A stretch of DNA of 64,000 nucleotides from an uncultured Fibrobacter sp. (GTDB lineage: Bacteria; Fibrobacterota; Fibrobacteria; Fibrobacterales; Fibrobacteraceae). The notes under the pieces are model-generated. The model saw only the letters and a program-made list of their open reading frames with translations. It was not told the origin of the DNA and ran no database searches. How positions within the stretch are numbered: position 1 is the stretch's first letter; every line of letters begins with the position of its first letter. Shown here piece by piece: positions 18,006-25,517 of the stretch. The position numbers and the translations under genes are program-made. Where the stretch lies: contig CAMKNA010000002.1 of NCBI GenBank assembly GCA_946414075.1, positions 1-64,000 on the forward strand, read 5' to 3'.

Positions 18006-18845
18006 CTAACGGGATACCGTCTCGCGGTATATATCCGCCAGTGACGCCCCCCGAGAGTTCAGCTTGCTCACGGATATCCCTGCCATGGAAAGCGCCTTGC
18101 GAAGATTCTCTTCTTTTTCAGGTTGCGACAATTCTATTTCATACCGCATTGCGGCAGACCCGTCCTGCAAATCATTTCGCTGCAGTTCACCGGAACGCAG
18201 CAAGGCTCCCCTATCTATAATGGCGTAATTCGTCGCTTCCGACTCCATTTCCGCCAAAATATGGGAACAGACTATGGCCGTACCGCCCATTTCCTTTCGC
18301 CAGCTCCCGATATAACCCCACACTTGTTCACGGGATTCCGGGTCGAGATTGGCTACGGGCTCATCCAGAATCAGAATCTTCGGCCGATGGACAAGGGCTC
18401 TCGCTATTTGCAACTTTTGCTTGTTCCCCAACGACAGCTGAGACAATTTCATACCCATCGCGGGTCCGTTCAACCTATTCAGCACATCCGCACATCGACC
18501 CAGGGCCTCATCCAACTCGACCCCATAAAGGCCCGCGAAATAGCAAAGGTACTCGGCCACCGTCAGGCGGGAGTATATTCCTGGATTTTCCAGAAGGACG
18601 CCATACGCACGAGCATCCAAGAAGCCGGCTTTGTTCCTGTACGCCGGAGCAACATCCAATATTCCATCAAACGCCCTAAATCGGCCACACAGAAGCCGCA
18701 TCAGCGTTGTCTTGCCGGCCCCATTGGGGCCAAGTAGCGCAAAAAAAGAGCCTTCGCCTATTTCCAGGGAAATGTTTTTCAGGGCAAAGTCGCCGGACTT
18801 TGGATACCTAAAAGACAGATCCTTTATGGAAACAAGACTTGGCAT
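18006..18845 (-). CDS. ABC transporter ATP-binding protein
   Basis: 279 residues. Walker A is GPNGAGKTT, the signature region is LSLGNKQKLQIARAL, and Walker B is ILILDEP followed by VANLDPESREQ; the switch His is in CSHI. The signature is LSLGN rather than LSGGQ. The sequence is closest in style to bacitracin/Na+-export or lantibiotic-immunity type ATPases. No permease gene is adjacent: upstream is only a 74-codon gene, whose TAA overlaps this ATG (TAATG). The permease must be elsewhere, or the ATPase has another role. Confidence 0.88.
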   Translation of the reverse strand: MPSLVSIKDLSFRYPKSGDFALKNISLEIGEGSFFALLGPNGAGKTTLMRLLCGRFRAFDGILDVAPAYRNKAGFLDARAYGVLLENPGIYSRLTVAEYLCYFAGLYGVELDEALGRCADVLNRLNGPAMGMKLSQLSLGNKQKLQIARALVHRPKILILDEPVANLDPESREQVWGYIGSWRKEMGGTAIVCSHILAEMESEATNYAIIDRGALLRSGELQRNDLQDGSAAMRYEIELSQPEKEENLRKALSMAGISVSKLNSRGASLADIYRETVSR

Positions 18846-19069
18846 TACGCTTCCTCTACAGGAAACAGGTATTCACGACGAAACTTCGTCTCGGGATTAA
18901 CCAACCGGTTCAGGGCTTCCGTGAGCAGGTCCTGGGTATGCCGGGACACTGGCTTTTTGCCTAGTCGGGCCTTTTGTACCATCTTGTGGTTCAGGTTCTC
19001 CGGCAACTGTAGCACAACATCGTGATTGGTCCAATTTCCCGCAGAAAGAATCTCGTCTATCTTGGTCAT
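18845..19069 (-). CDS. Small protein of unknown function, coupled to an ABC ATPase
   Basis: 74 residues from ATG at 19067-19069 (a GTG at 19075 would add two). No signal peptide or membrane segment. The sequence is charged, with a helix-forming middle (LPENLNHKMVQKARLGKKP) and LTEALNRLVNPETKF. I do not recognise the family. The short predicted helices and Lys/Arg content would fit a small regulator or antitoxin-like DNA binder, but no motif proves this. Its stop codon overlaps the ABC ATPase start, so the two are probably translationally coupled. A TAATTT -10-like box lies 6 nt before the ATG. Confidence 0.6.
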   Translation of the reverse strand: MTKIDEILSAGNWTNHDVVLQLPENLNHKMVQKARLGKKPVSRHTQDLLTEALNRLVNPETKFRREYLFPVEEA

Positions 19070-19082
19070 GACCACAAATTAG

Positions 19083-19110
19083 AAAAAGCCCTGGGACAAA
19101 CCCAGGGCTT
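19083..19110 (-). terminator. Terminator of the TSP3/OmpA gene
   Basis: Ten-bp perfect stem (arms 86-95 and 101-110 of the 19000 block) with a 5-nt loop, followed on the minus strand by TTT and a T-rich run. It lies 23 nt past the stop of the OmpA-like gene and just upstream of the next gene. Confidence 0.9.
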
Positions 19111-19132
19111 TTGAAAGATTCAGTAAGCTATG

Positions 19133-21778
19133 CTATTCCATGAAGGTAGGCACGCACTTGGTACCGTCATCATCCGGCGTCACATAGTGCATTTCGATAC
19201 GGCGGTTCTCTTCACGACCGTCCGGCGTCTTGTTATCGGCCACCGGAGCGCTATCACCGCAGCCCACCGCCTTGACACGCTTTTTGTTCACGCCAGACTT
19301 GATGAGAAGGTTCATCACCGCCTTGGCACGGTCAAGAGACAGCTTCTGGTTCTTGGCAGACTTACCCACGTTATCGGTATGACCCTGGATAACGATGTTC
19401 AGATCCTTATAGCGGTCTTCGGTAGTGAGCTTCTTAGCCACGCCCTTCAGCACCGTCTTGGCGTTGGATTCGAGAGTGGCCTTGCCGCTCTTGAAGGTCA
19501 CGCCCGTCAGCTTTTCAGGGGCCTGAACAGGGCAGCCATGTCCATCGGCACCGGGTTCATCCGGGCAACGGTCAATGCCGGTACAAACTTCGGCGAACTG
19601 CTTCTGGAGCTTCTTGGTAGCAACCCATTCAGAGCAGACCTTATCGCCATCCGGGTCAGGATCGTCGTCGAAGGGGCAACCCTTGTTCCAGGCAGGACCG
19701 TTCTCAGTCGGGCAACGGTCAGGAGTCTTGGAGGGACAGAGATCCTTGAACTGGTTGTGCATAGACTTTTCGAAGACCCAGGAGGCGCAGAGAGAGTCGC
19801 CATCGGCATCAGGATTGTCCATGGGGCAACCCTTGGCCCATTCAGGACCGGCCTCTGTCGGGCACTGGTCAACGCCCTTACAAATATCGTCGTACTGATC
19901 AAGCATCTTCTTTTCGCTTACCCACGGATCGCAGACATGGTCACCATCGGTATCGGGTTCACCCAGCGGGCAACCTTCGTTGCCTGCAGGACCAGATTCC
20001 GTCGGGCACTTGTCGATACCCTTACAGCTCTTCTCGATGAACCATTCCTTAGCCAACTTCTTGTCCGTAGCGGCCTTCTCGAAATAGAAGCCCATCTTCT
20101 TTTCGGTCACCCACGGATCGCAGATTCCGTCACCGTCGGAGTCAGGATCATCCCACGGACAACCCTTGTTGGCCTTGGTACCAGCTTCACCCGGACAGTT
20201 GTCATAGCCCTTACACTGGTTGGCAAAGTGAGCCAGCTTATTCTTCTGGGACACCCACGGATCGCAAAGTCCGTCACCATCCACATCCGGATTGTCTTCG
20301 GGGCAACCCATGTTGGTGGAAGGACCAGCCTGATTCGGGCAGCTATCGATACCCTTACACCTATCCTTGAATTTCTTAGTCATCTTCTTCTGAGATACCC
20401 ACGGGGCGCAAACGCCGTCATTATCCGGATCAGGGTCATCCAGTTCACAACCATCTTCGCCTTCGCCAGGTTCATTGGGGCATTCATCTACGCCTTCGCA
20501 GACATCAGCAAACTCGCTTTCAAATCCGCGTTCAGAAACCCAAGAATCGCAGATGCCGTCTTCATCGGAGTCAGGATTGCCCAACGGGCACCCCTGGTTC
20601 AAACGATGGCCGTAGTCATCAGGGCACTTGTCTTCGTCATCTGTGACACCATCCTTGTCACGGTCCTGTGCCAGCAGGAATCCGCTCCAGGTAATACCAC
20701 CGTAGACGGTATATTCAGGGTTGACACGGGTGGCATCGAGAGTGTAGCCTTCCTTACGGCTTTCATCCTGCTCGTCTTGCCACACCTTCACATAATGAAT
20801 CTTCTTGTCGCCACCCAGGTAGTAGGATGCACCCAGATGGATATCCAATCCCACGCGGGTATGGAAAACCAAAGCAGCAGTCAGTTGCTGCAAATCAAGA
20901 CTTTCCGCAATTTCCTCGCCTTCGGGGCCTTTGAGATAGGTAAAGTCATCCATCTGGATGTCCATGAAGTACTCAGCAAAAATCGAGAGGAAATCCACGA
21001 AATAGTATTCCACGGCGGCGCTGACAAAAGGCACGCCCAGGTAGACATCATCCTTGCTGCTTGTATACCTGTAACCGCCGTTCACATGGATAAGGAAGGG
21101 GATTCCTTCCCCTTCGTCAAGCTTGGAGAAGTCCGCAGTAGCGGCGAGACCAAATTTCAATGTAGAGGAAGATGTACCAAAAGCGGCAGCCTGGCCATTG
21201 TCCGTACGGATGTACTCCAATTCACGGACCCAAACGCCCTGCTTTTTCTGGTTGGCCGTAGGGAATGAAGCCCCAAGGAAAAGGGCCAGATCCATAGGCT
21301 GGTCTTCCGGCAAGGGGAAACGGCCCTTCAAGTTAACCTTCAGGTTGCCAATCGATCCCACATTACGGCTTCCTTCCGTATACTGCAAGTTCTGGCCAAC
21401 CATTCCGTCTGCCGTTATCAAACTGAACTTATCGTAATAGACAGGCAGGGCGACACCCACATCAAAGTAGTGCCAAAGGCCTAGCGCAAAACCAACATTG
21501 GCATTGAGCGCCATGAACTCTTTTACCGGACCCGGTCCAAAGTAATTCCCAGAAGCATCATCCCTGTGATAAGCCTCCAGGAAAGAAGCCTGGCCCATGT
21601 TCTTGTAGCCATCGGCATAATCAAAAAGGGCAAAGATTGACAACTTGGAATGTCCAAGGGACTGACCGGACTGGGTCTTGTTTACGCCAACAAAACCTTC
21701 CTTGTTGATGGTCTGTGGATGGGAAGCAAAGACTCCTACAGCCAGAGCCAAGGCCAATCCCGCAACTACTCGTTTCAT
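19133..21778 (-). CDS. OmpA-family protein with thrombospondin type-3 repeats
   Basis: 881 residues. Signal peptide 1-18 (ALAVGVFA). Residues about 25-370 look like an outer-membrane beta-barrel. A first calcium-type repeat, DRDKDGVTDDEDKCP, starts near 372. Seven units of about 47 residues follow (to about 735), each with a PDxDGDGxCDxWVSxKK core and a CKGxDxCPxExGPxxxxGCP core. The last 130 residues are an OmpA domain that binds peptidoglycan, with QGHTDNVG and the RAKAVMNLL helix. Such proteins link outer membrane to cell wall. AAGGAGA lies 5 nt before the ATG. Some units are longer, for example that with the FYFEKAATDKKLAKEW insertion. Confidence 0.92.
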   Translation of the reverse strand: MKRVVAGLALALAVGVFASHPQTINKEGFVGVNKTQSGQSLGHSKLSIFALFDYADGYKNMGQASFLEAYHRDDASGNYFGPGPVKEFMALNANVGFALGLWHYFDVGVALPVYYDKFSLITADGMVGQNLQYTEGSRNVGSIGNLKVNLKGRFPLPEDQPMDLALFLGASFPTANQKKQGVWVRELEYIRTDNGQAAAFGTSSSTLKFGLAATADFSKLDEGEGIPFLIHVNGGYRYTSSKDDVYLGVPFVSAAVEYYFVDFLSIFAEYFMDIQMDDFTYLKGPEGEEIAESLDLQQLTAALVFHTRVGLDIHLGASYYLGGDKKIHYVKVWQDEQDESRKEGYTLDATRVNPEYTVYGGITWSGFLLAQDRDKDGVTDDEDKCPDDYGHRLNQGCPLGNPDSDEDGICDSWVSERGFESEFADVCEGVDECPNEPGEGEDGCELDDPDPDNDGVCAPWVSQKKMTKKFKDRCKGIDSCPNQAGPSTNMGCPEDNPDVDGDGLCDPWVSQKNKLAHFANQCKGYDNCPGEAGTKANKGCPWDDPDSDGDGICDPWVTEKKMGFYFEKAATDKKLAKEWFIEKSCKGIDKCPTESGPAGNEGCPLGEPDTDGDHVCDPWVSEKKMLDQYDDICKGVDQCPTEAGPEWAKGCPMDNPDADGDSLCASWVFEKSMHNQFKDLCPSKTPDRCPTENGPAWNKGCPFDDDPDPDGDKVCSEWVATKKLQKQFAEVCTGIDRCPDEPGADGHGCPVQAPEKLTGVTFKSGKATLESNAKTVLKGVAKKLTTEDRYKDLNIVIQGHTDNVGKSAKNQKLSLDRAKAVMNLLIKSGVNKKRVKAVGCGDSAPVADNKTPDGREENRRIEMHYVTPDDDGTKCVPTFME

Positions 21779-21812
21779 AGAGTCTCCTTACTAGGGAAAA
21801 TTCTTTTTCGCA

Positions 21813-21818
21813 AATATA
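21813..21818 (-). promoter_or_regulatory. -10 box of the TSP3/OmpA gene
   Basis: TATATT on the minus strand, preceded by AGC. The predicted transcription start is near 21806, giving a leader of about 28 nt that contains AAGGAGA. The -35 (21836-21841, ATGGAA) is a 3/6 match and lies inside an inverted repeat. Confidence 0.6.
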
Positions 21819-21833
21819 GCTTTTGGGCCTAGT

Positions 21834-21850
21834 TATTCCATATTGGAATA
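21834..21850. promoter_or_regulatory. Operator-like inverted repeat over the -35 region of the OmpA gene
   Basis: TATTCCA-TAT-TGGAATA, perfect 7-bp arms with a 3-bp spacer. It covers the predicted -35 hexamer. Two-fold symmetric sites in this place usually bind dimeric regulators. The regulator is unknown. Confidence 0.5.
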
Positions 21851-21857
21851 TGCAAAA

Positions 21858-21886
21858 TAAGATGAATATCACATATTTCATCCTTT
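21858..21886 (-). terminator. Weak terminator-like hairpin after radC
   Basis: Imperfect inverted repeat (GATGAATAT ... ATATTTCATC) with a short loop, about 50 nt past the radC stop. It is followed on the minus strand by CTTATTTTG and preceded by a run of A. It lies upstream of the OmpA promoter. Confidence 0.35.
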
Positions 21887-21930
21887 TTTTTTGCTCTGTA
21901 TGCGAAAATTTACAAGCATCTGTCCGAAAA

Positions 21931-22596
21931 CTAGAGGAATTTTTCAAACAACTCAGGGTAAAGCCTACATAGGCTGGTAAGGCCCCGCCTGCCTATGATT
22001 AGGTGGTCTATTACCGGGATCTGCACAATCTTCCCCGCCGAGCACATCGCCTTCGTCAGGTGCAAATCTTCAACACTGGGTTCCGAACTCCCGGAAGGAT
22101 GATTATGGACCAATATTACCGAAACCGCCCTGTCTTCGATAGCATGCACAAAGGTCTCCCTGGGGTGAACAAGAGTCTGGTTCACAAGCCCCGTAGTCAA
22201 TTCGTGAATATTGATAACCACATTGGACGAATTCAGGGTGACAAGGACCATGTGTTCCTGATCTTCGTATTTCAGGTAAGACAACTTGGATTCTAAATCC
22301 TCCGGCTTTGTCACCGAAATCGCTCTCGAGCCCAACATATACCGAGATGAAAGTTCTAGACAGGCAAGCACCTTTGCCGCCTTGGCTCGGCCAAGTCCCC
22401 GAACTTTTAAGAGATCCGTCATTGTCGGAAACTCGTTCACCGACGAGAGGTAATCTGAAAGATTCCGTGATAGTTGAAACACATCGCAACTGGAACAGCC
22501 GCTACCCAACACCAACGCAAGAAGCTCTTCGTTGCTTAAGGTCTCGGCACCCTTCACTTGTATTTTTTCTCTTGGCAATAGTTTTTCTTCGCCCAT
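21931..22596 (-). CDS. radC: RadC family (JAB/MPN domain) protein
   Basis: 221 residues, the family's normal length. Residues 1-95 form the helix-hairpin-helix part (LSNEELLALVLGSG; VRGLGRAKAAKVLA). The C-terminal domain has the JAMM metal-site pattern: an upstream Glu in PRETF, then HNHPSGSSEPS near residue 164, with an Asp 5 residues on (SVEDL). The name DNA repair protein is historical; the biochemical activity of RadC is unsettled. AAGGAG lies 6 nt before the ATG. Confidence 0.95.
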   Translation of the reverse strand: MGEEKLLPREKIQVKGAETLSNEELLALVLGSGCSSCDVFQLSRNLSDYLSSVNEFPTMTDLLKVRGLGRAKAAKVLACLELSSRYMLGSRAISVTKPEDLESKLSYLKYEDQEHMVLVTLNSSNVVINIHELTTGLVNQTLVHPRETFVHAIEDRAVSVILVHNHPSGSSEPSVEDLHLTKAMCSAGKIVQIPVIDHLIIGRRGLTSLCRLYPELFEKFL

Positions 22597-22689
22597 GGCA
22601 TCTCCTTAGAATTTACGACAGGTCTACGTATTAGACTTTCTTTTCAGGAGATTCTGGCCTACCGAAGAAAAATTTTACACAAAAAGCAT

Positions 22690-23718
22690 TCAATGAGAAA
22701 CTAGTTCCCACAGCTCCCTGGAAGTTACACCGTAGTGTTCCTTAAGCGATTCGTCCACACCCTTGAGACGAAATTCCTGAATGCATGTCCTAAACTTGAG
22801 GAACTGATCCCTAGATGTCTGATTTCCCTTCGTGTGGAACATTTTCTTCACCATTTCCAGGGAATACCAATAAAGCTTCAAGGCCTCGTCTGTCCTGGAC
22901 TCCCCTACAAAAGGCGTCACAAGAGCCTTCAAAGTAGGAGCGGCTCCTGGAGGACGCTCCCTGTCCATTCTGGAGCCATCCACCAGCTGAGCGACACCTT
23001 CGTTGAGCCACAAGGGAACCTTGGCCCGGGTCATGGCACGAATAAAGGCGTGGGTCAATTCGTGAAAAAGCATCGGACGGTAGACTTCCCGATACTGCAT
23101 CATCCCCACCGGAATGCGCAGTTTACCATCAAAAACAGCCCCTACCCATTCCGGTCGGGGGCCAGACCCCTGGTATGCGGAAGACTGGTACAAGACCACA
23201 TGCATCTTATTTTCTGGGTGAAAATCAAAAAGGCGGCACAGGGAATCATAGGCGACTTCCAATACTGACAGGGCTTCCAGCACATCGTTTTTATTGGGGC
23301 GGCCTTCAAACTCTATGCGGAAATGCATGGAGCGGGCTATTCCCAGCTCTTGCATTTCCCTAATAAGGGACTCGGACTTCTTCTCCAAAAAATTCAAATC
23401 TTCATCTCTGTAGTCCAAAGTCCTTATGTAGTTGATACAGTCTTCGTACCGTTCCTGCTCGTAAAGGGTTCCTGCCAAGTGCAGTTTCAAATTAGCGTCG
23501 CCCGGAGTTTTCTCCAGGAGAGCCCGTACGCTTTTCTCCGCACACTTCCAATCTGCGGTTTCCCAACACTCGTTGAACTCCACAACAAGCCGTTCCGTCT
23601 CTTCAAACGCCTTTCGCTTTTGGGACGCTTCGTGATAGGCGTGAACCATATAACCCAAGGCGAAAACGCCAGCGACAATGGCAAAAAGCATTCGAAATGG
23701 AGACTTGCTTTGCGACAT
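22690..23718 (-). CDS. Membrane-anchored metallopeptidase of the peptidase-MA (gluzincin) type
   Basis: 342 residues from ATG at 23716-23718. One N-terminal membrane helix (about residues 11-28), then a helical TPR-like stretch (about 45-130: EETERLVVEFNECWETADW, TPGDANLKLHLAGTLYEQ). The zinc motif HELTHAF is near residue 218, followed by PLWLNEGVAQLVDG with the third-ligand Glu. This is the gluzincin pattern HExxH...NEG. It is likely periplasmic, with unknown substrate. There is no Shine-Dalgarno, and a TATCTT -10-like box ends 6 nt before the ATG. It is divergent from ychF. Confidence 0.75.
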   Translation of the reverse strand: MSQSKSPFRMLFAIVAGVFALGYMVHAYHEASQKRKAFEETERLVVEFNECWETADWKCAEKSVRALLEKTPGDANLKLHLAGTLYEQERYEDCINYIRTLDYRDEDLNFLEKKSESLIREMQELGIARSMHFRIEFEGRPNKNDVLEALSVLEVAYDSLCRLFDFHPENKMHVVLYQSSAYQGSGPRPEWVGAVFDGKLRIPVGMMQYREVYRPMLFHELTHAFIRAMTRAKVPLWLNEGVAQLVDGSRMDRERPPGAAPTLKALVTPFVGESRTDEALKLYWYSLEMVKKMFHTKGNQTSRDQFLKFRTCIQEFRLKGVDESLKEHYGVTSRELWELVSH

Positions 23719-23803
23719 GCCACAAAGATAGCAAGGGAAATAAGCTACATTTAGCGCCGAAAACAAAAGGTTGGCACATTCTTTGTGCCTTAGGAGATTA
23801 ATC

Positions 23804-24901
23804 ATGGGTTTCAAATGCGGTATCGTAGGACTCCCGAATGTAGGTAAGTCCACCATCTTTAATGCTATTACCAACGCCGGCGCCGAAGCAGCCAACTACC
23901 CCTTCTGCACTATCGAACCGAATGTGGGCATGGTGAGCGTGCCAGATAGCCGTCTCGACGAACTTGTAAAGGTCTACAACCCGAAATCCATCGTCCCCGC
24001 CGTTACGGAATTTGTGGACATCGCCGGCCTTGTAAAGGGCGCTGCCCAGGGCGAAGGCCTGGGCAACCAGTTCCTGACCCACATCCGTGAATGCGAAGCC
24101 ATCATGGAGGTCATCCGCTGTTTCGACGACGAGAACATCGTGCATGTGAGCGGTTCCGTGGACCCGGTCCGCGACGTGGAAGTCATCGAGACCGAACTGA
24201 TTTTAAAGGACCTGGACTCCGTGGAAAAGCGGCTTGCTACAGAAGCCAAGGGAGCCCGTACCGGAAACGCAGAGGCCAAGGCACGCCTGGCCGCCTGCGA
24301 AAAACTCCGCGCCGCCTTCCAGGAAGGCAAGGCCGCACGCACCGTGATGCACGACAGCGAAGAAATGGAAGGCATCGTAAAGGACCTGGCCCTTCTCACT
24401 GCAAAGCCCCTCTTCTACTGCGCCAATGTCAAGGAAGACGACATCCTCACCGGCAACGCCTATGTGGACAAGCTGAAGGAATACGCCGCACAGAATGGTC
24501 ACGAAGTCATCATGATTAGCGGGAAAATCGAAGAAGAACTTTCCGCCATGGAGCCTGCAGACAAGGCAGAATTCCTAAAGGAACTGGGCATGAAGGAATC
24601 GGGCCTGGACGCCGTAGTGCGCAAGGGCTACGAGATTCTTGGGCTCCGGACCTTCTTTACCGCTGGCGAAAAGGAATGCCGCGCCTGGACATTCCACGCG
24701 GGCTACAAGGCGCCCCAGTGTGCAGGCGTCATCCACACCGACTTCGAACGCGGATTCATCCGTGCCGAAACACTAAGCTACGCCGACTTCCTGAAGCACG
24801 GCAGTTGGAACGCCGCCAAGGAAGCAGGCCTTGTCCGAACCGAAGGCAAGGACTACCTGGTGCAGGACGGCGACATCATGTACTTCTTGTTTAATGTGTA
24901 A
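23804..24901 (+). CDS. ychF: Ribosome-binding ATPase YchF (Obg-like)
   Basis: 365 residues, typical for the family. The P-loop GLPNVGKS is at residues 8-15. The switch region is FVDIAGLVKGAAQGEGLGN. The C-terminal TGS domain has FFTAGEKECRAWTF and DFERGFIRAE. YchF prefers ATP because of a non-canonical G4 motif. The start used has AGGAG 8 nt upstream; an upstream in-frame ATG (23771) lacks support. Stand-alone gene. Confidence 0.97.
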   Translation: MGFKCGIVGLPNVGKSTIFNAITNAGAEAANYPFCTIEPNVGMVSVPDSRLDELVKVYNPKSIVPAVTEFVDIAGLVKGAAQGEGLGNQFLTHIRECEAIMEVIRCFDDENIVHVSGSVDPVRDVEVIETELILKDLDSVEKRLATEAKGARTGNAEAKARLAACEKLRAAFQEGKAARTVMHDSEEMEGIVKDLALLTAKPLFYCANVKEDDILTGNAYVDKLKEYAAQNGHEVIMISGKIEEELSAMEPADKAEFLKELGMKESGLDAVVRKGYEILGLRTFFTAGEKECRAWTFHAGYKAPQCAGVIHTDFERGFIRAETLSYADFLKHGSWNAAKEAGLVRTEGKDYLVQDGDIMYFLFNV

Positions 24902-24908
24902 TGAGCAA

Positions 24909-24936
24909 TCACTCATTTCACATTAGTCACTTCACA
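24909..24936. repeat. Heptad repeat of the TYYCACA family between convergent genes
   Basis: Four 7-nt registers at 24909-24915, 24916-24922, 24923-24929 and 24930-24936. The second is TTTCACA and the fourth CTTCACA; the others are degenerate. The array covers the last codons and stop of the minus-strand gene ending at 24927. Confidence 0.5.
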
Positions 24937-25517
24937 TTTTTCTTCGCCGCCCGTTTCGCACGCAGGTCATCCACAATCGGCCTTGCAATACAGGCAAGAT
25001 TCATTGCGGTTCCAATGAGAATTAGCGCACTAGCGCAGTAAATGCCCACGCCAGGTTCCGCTTGCAGCACATTCATACCAATAGTGTTGCATAGAGCCCC
25101 TATCTGAGAAAGAACCGCCCATAGCGAGAACATGGACAACATTCCCATCGCAAGGGAACCTAAGGAAGCGTAGTAGCCCAAAGGCGCGATAAAGGCAAAT
25201 ATTGCCGCAATGACCAGGGCCCCCACGATGCCAAACAAATGATGCATCGGCTCCATTTTGGGAAAGTTGGGGATAAAGTCCTTGAACCTTTCAATGGACC
25301 TGGGATTCCCTTCTTCCATCTTTTTGAGCAAGCCTGCTCCAGGTTCCTTCAGTTCCGTACCCAGATCATAGCCTAGGGCAATCTCGTACATGGAGGGCTC
25401 GGCAATAACCTGCTCCGCACAAGACACATTGGCCAAGGGCATCAGCAAGCCAAGCAATGCCAGAAGATAAGGCAGCCCTACCAGTCTCTGAAAAAGCCGG
25501 TATCTTTTGTCGGGCAT
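24927..25517 (-). CDS. Integral membrane protein of unknown function
   Basis: 196 residues with four predicted membrane helices: about 15-31, 97-116, 120-140 and 155-177. A loop between the first two helices (residues 33-95) is hydrophilic and probably extracytoplasmic. The C-terminus is basic (RAKRAAKKNVK), fitting a cytoplasmic end. I do not recognise the family. Its ATG overlaps the stop of the upstream FGE-domain gene (TAATG), so the two are likely co-expressed. Confidence 0.7.
   Translation of the reverse strand: MPDKRYRLFQRLVGLPYLLALLGLLMPLANVSCAEQVIAEPSMYEIALGYDLGTELKEPGAGLLKKMEEGNPRSIERFKDFIPNFPKMEPMHHLFGIVGALVIAAIFAFIAPLGYYASLGSLAMGMLSMFSLWAVLSQIGALCNTIGMNVLQAEPGVGIYCASALILIGTAMNLACIARPIVDDLRAKRAAKKNVK

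Noticed and set aside
19130..21268. 712-codon open frame on the plus strand
   Set aside because: It is antisense to the OmpA/TSP3 gene, has no ribosome site or known domain, and exists because that gene's repeats lack stops in this frame.
23719..23895. N-terminal extension of the metallopeptidase into the ychF region
   Set aside because: It would overlap ychF and its promoter; the ATG at 23718 gives a normal membrane anchor.
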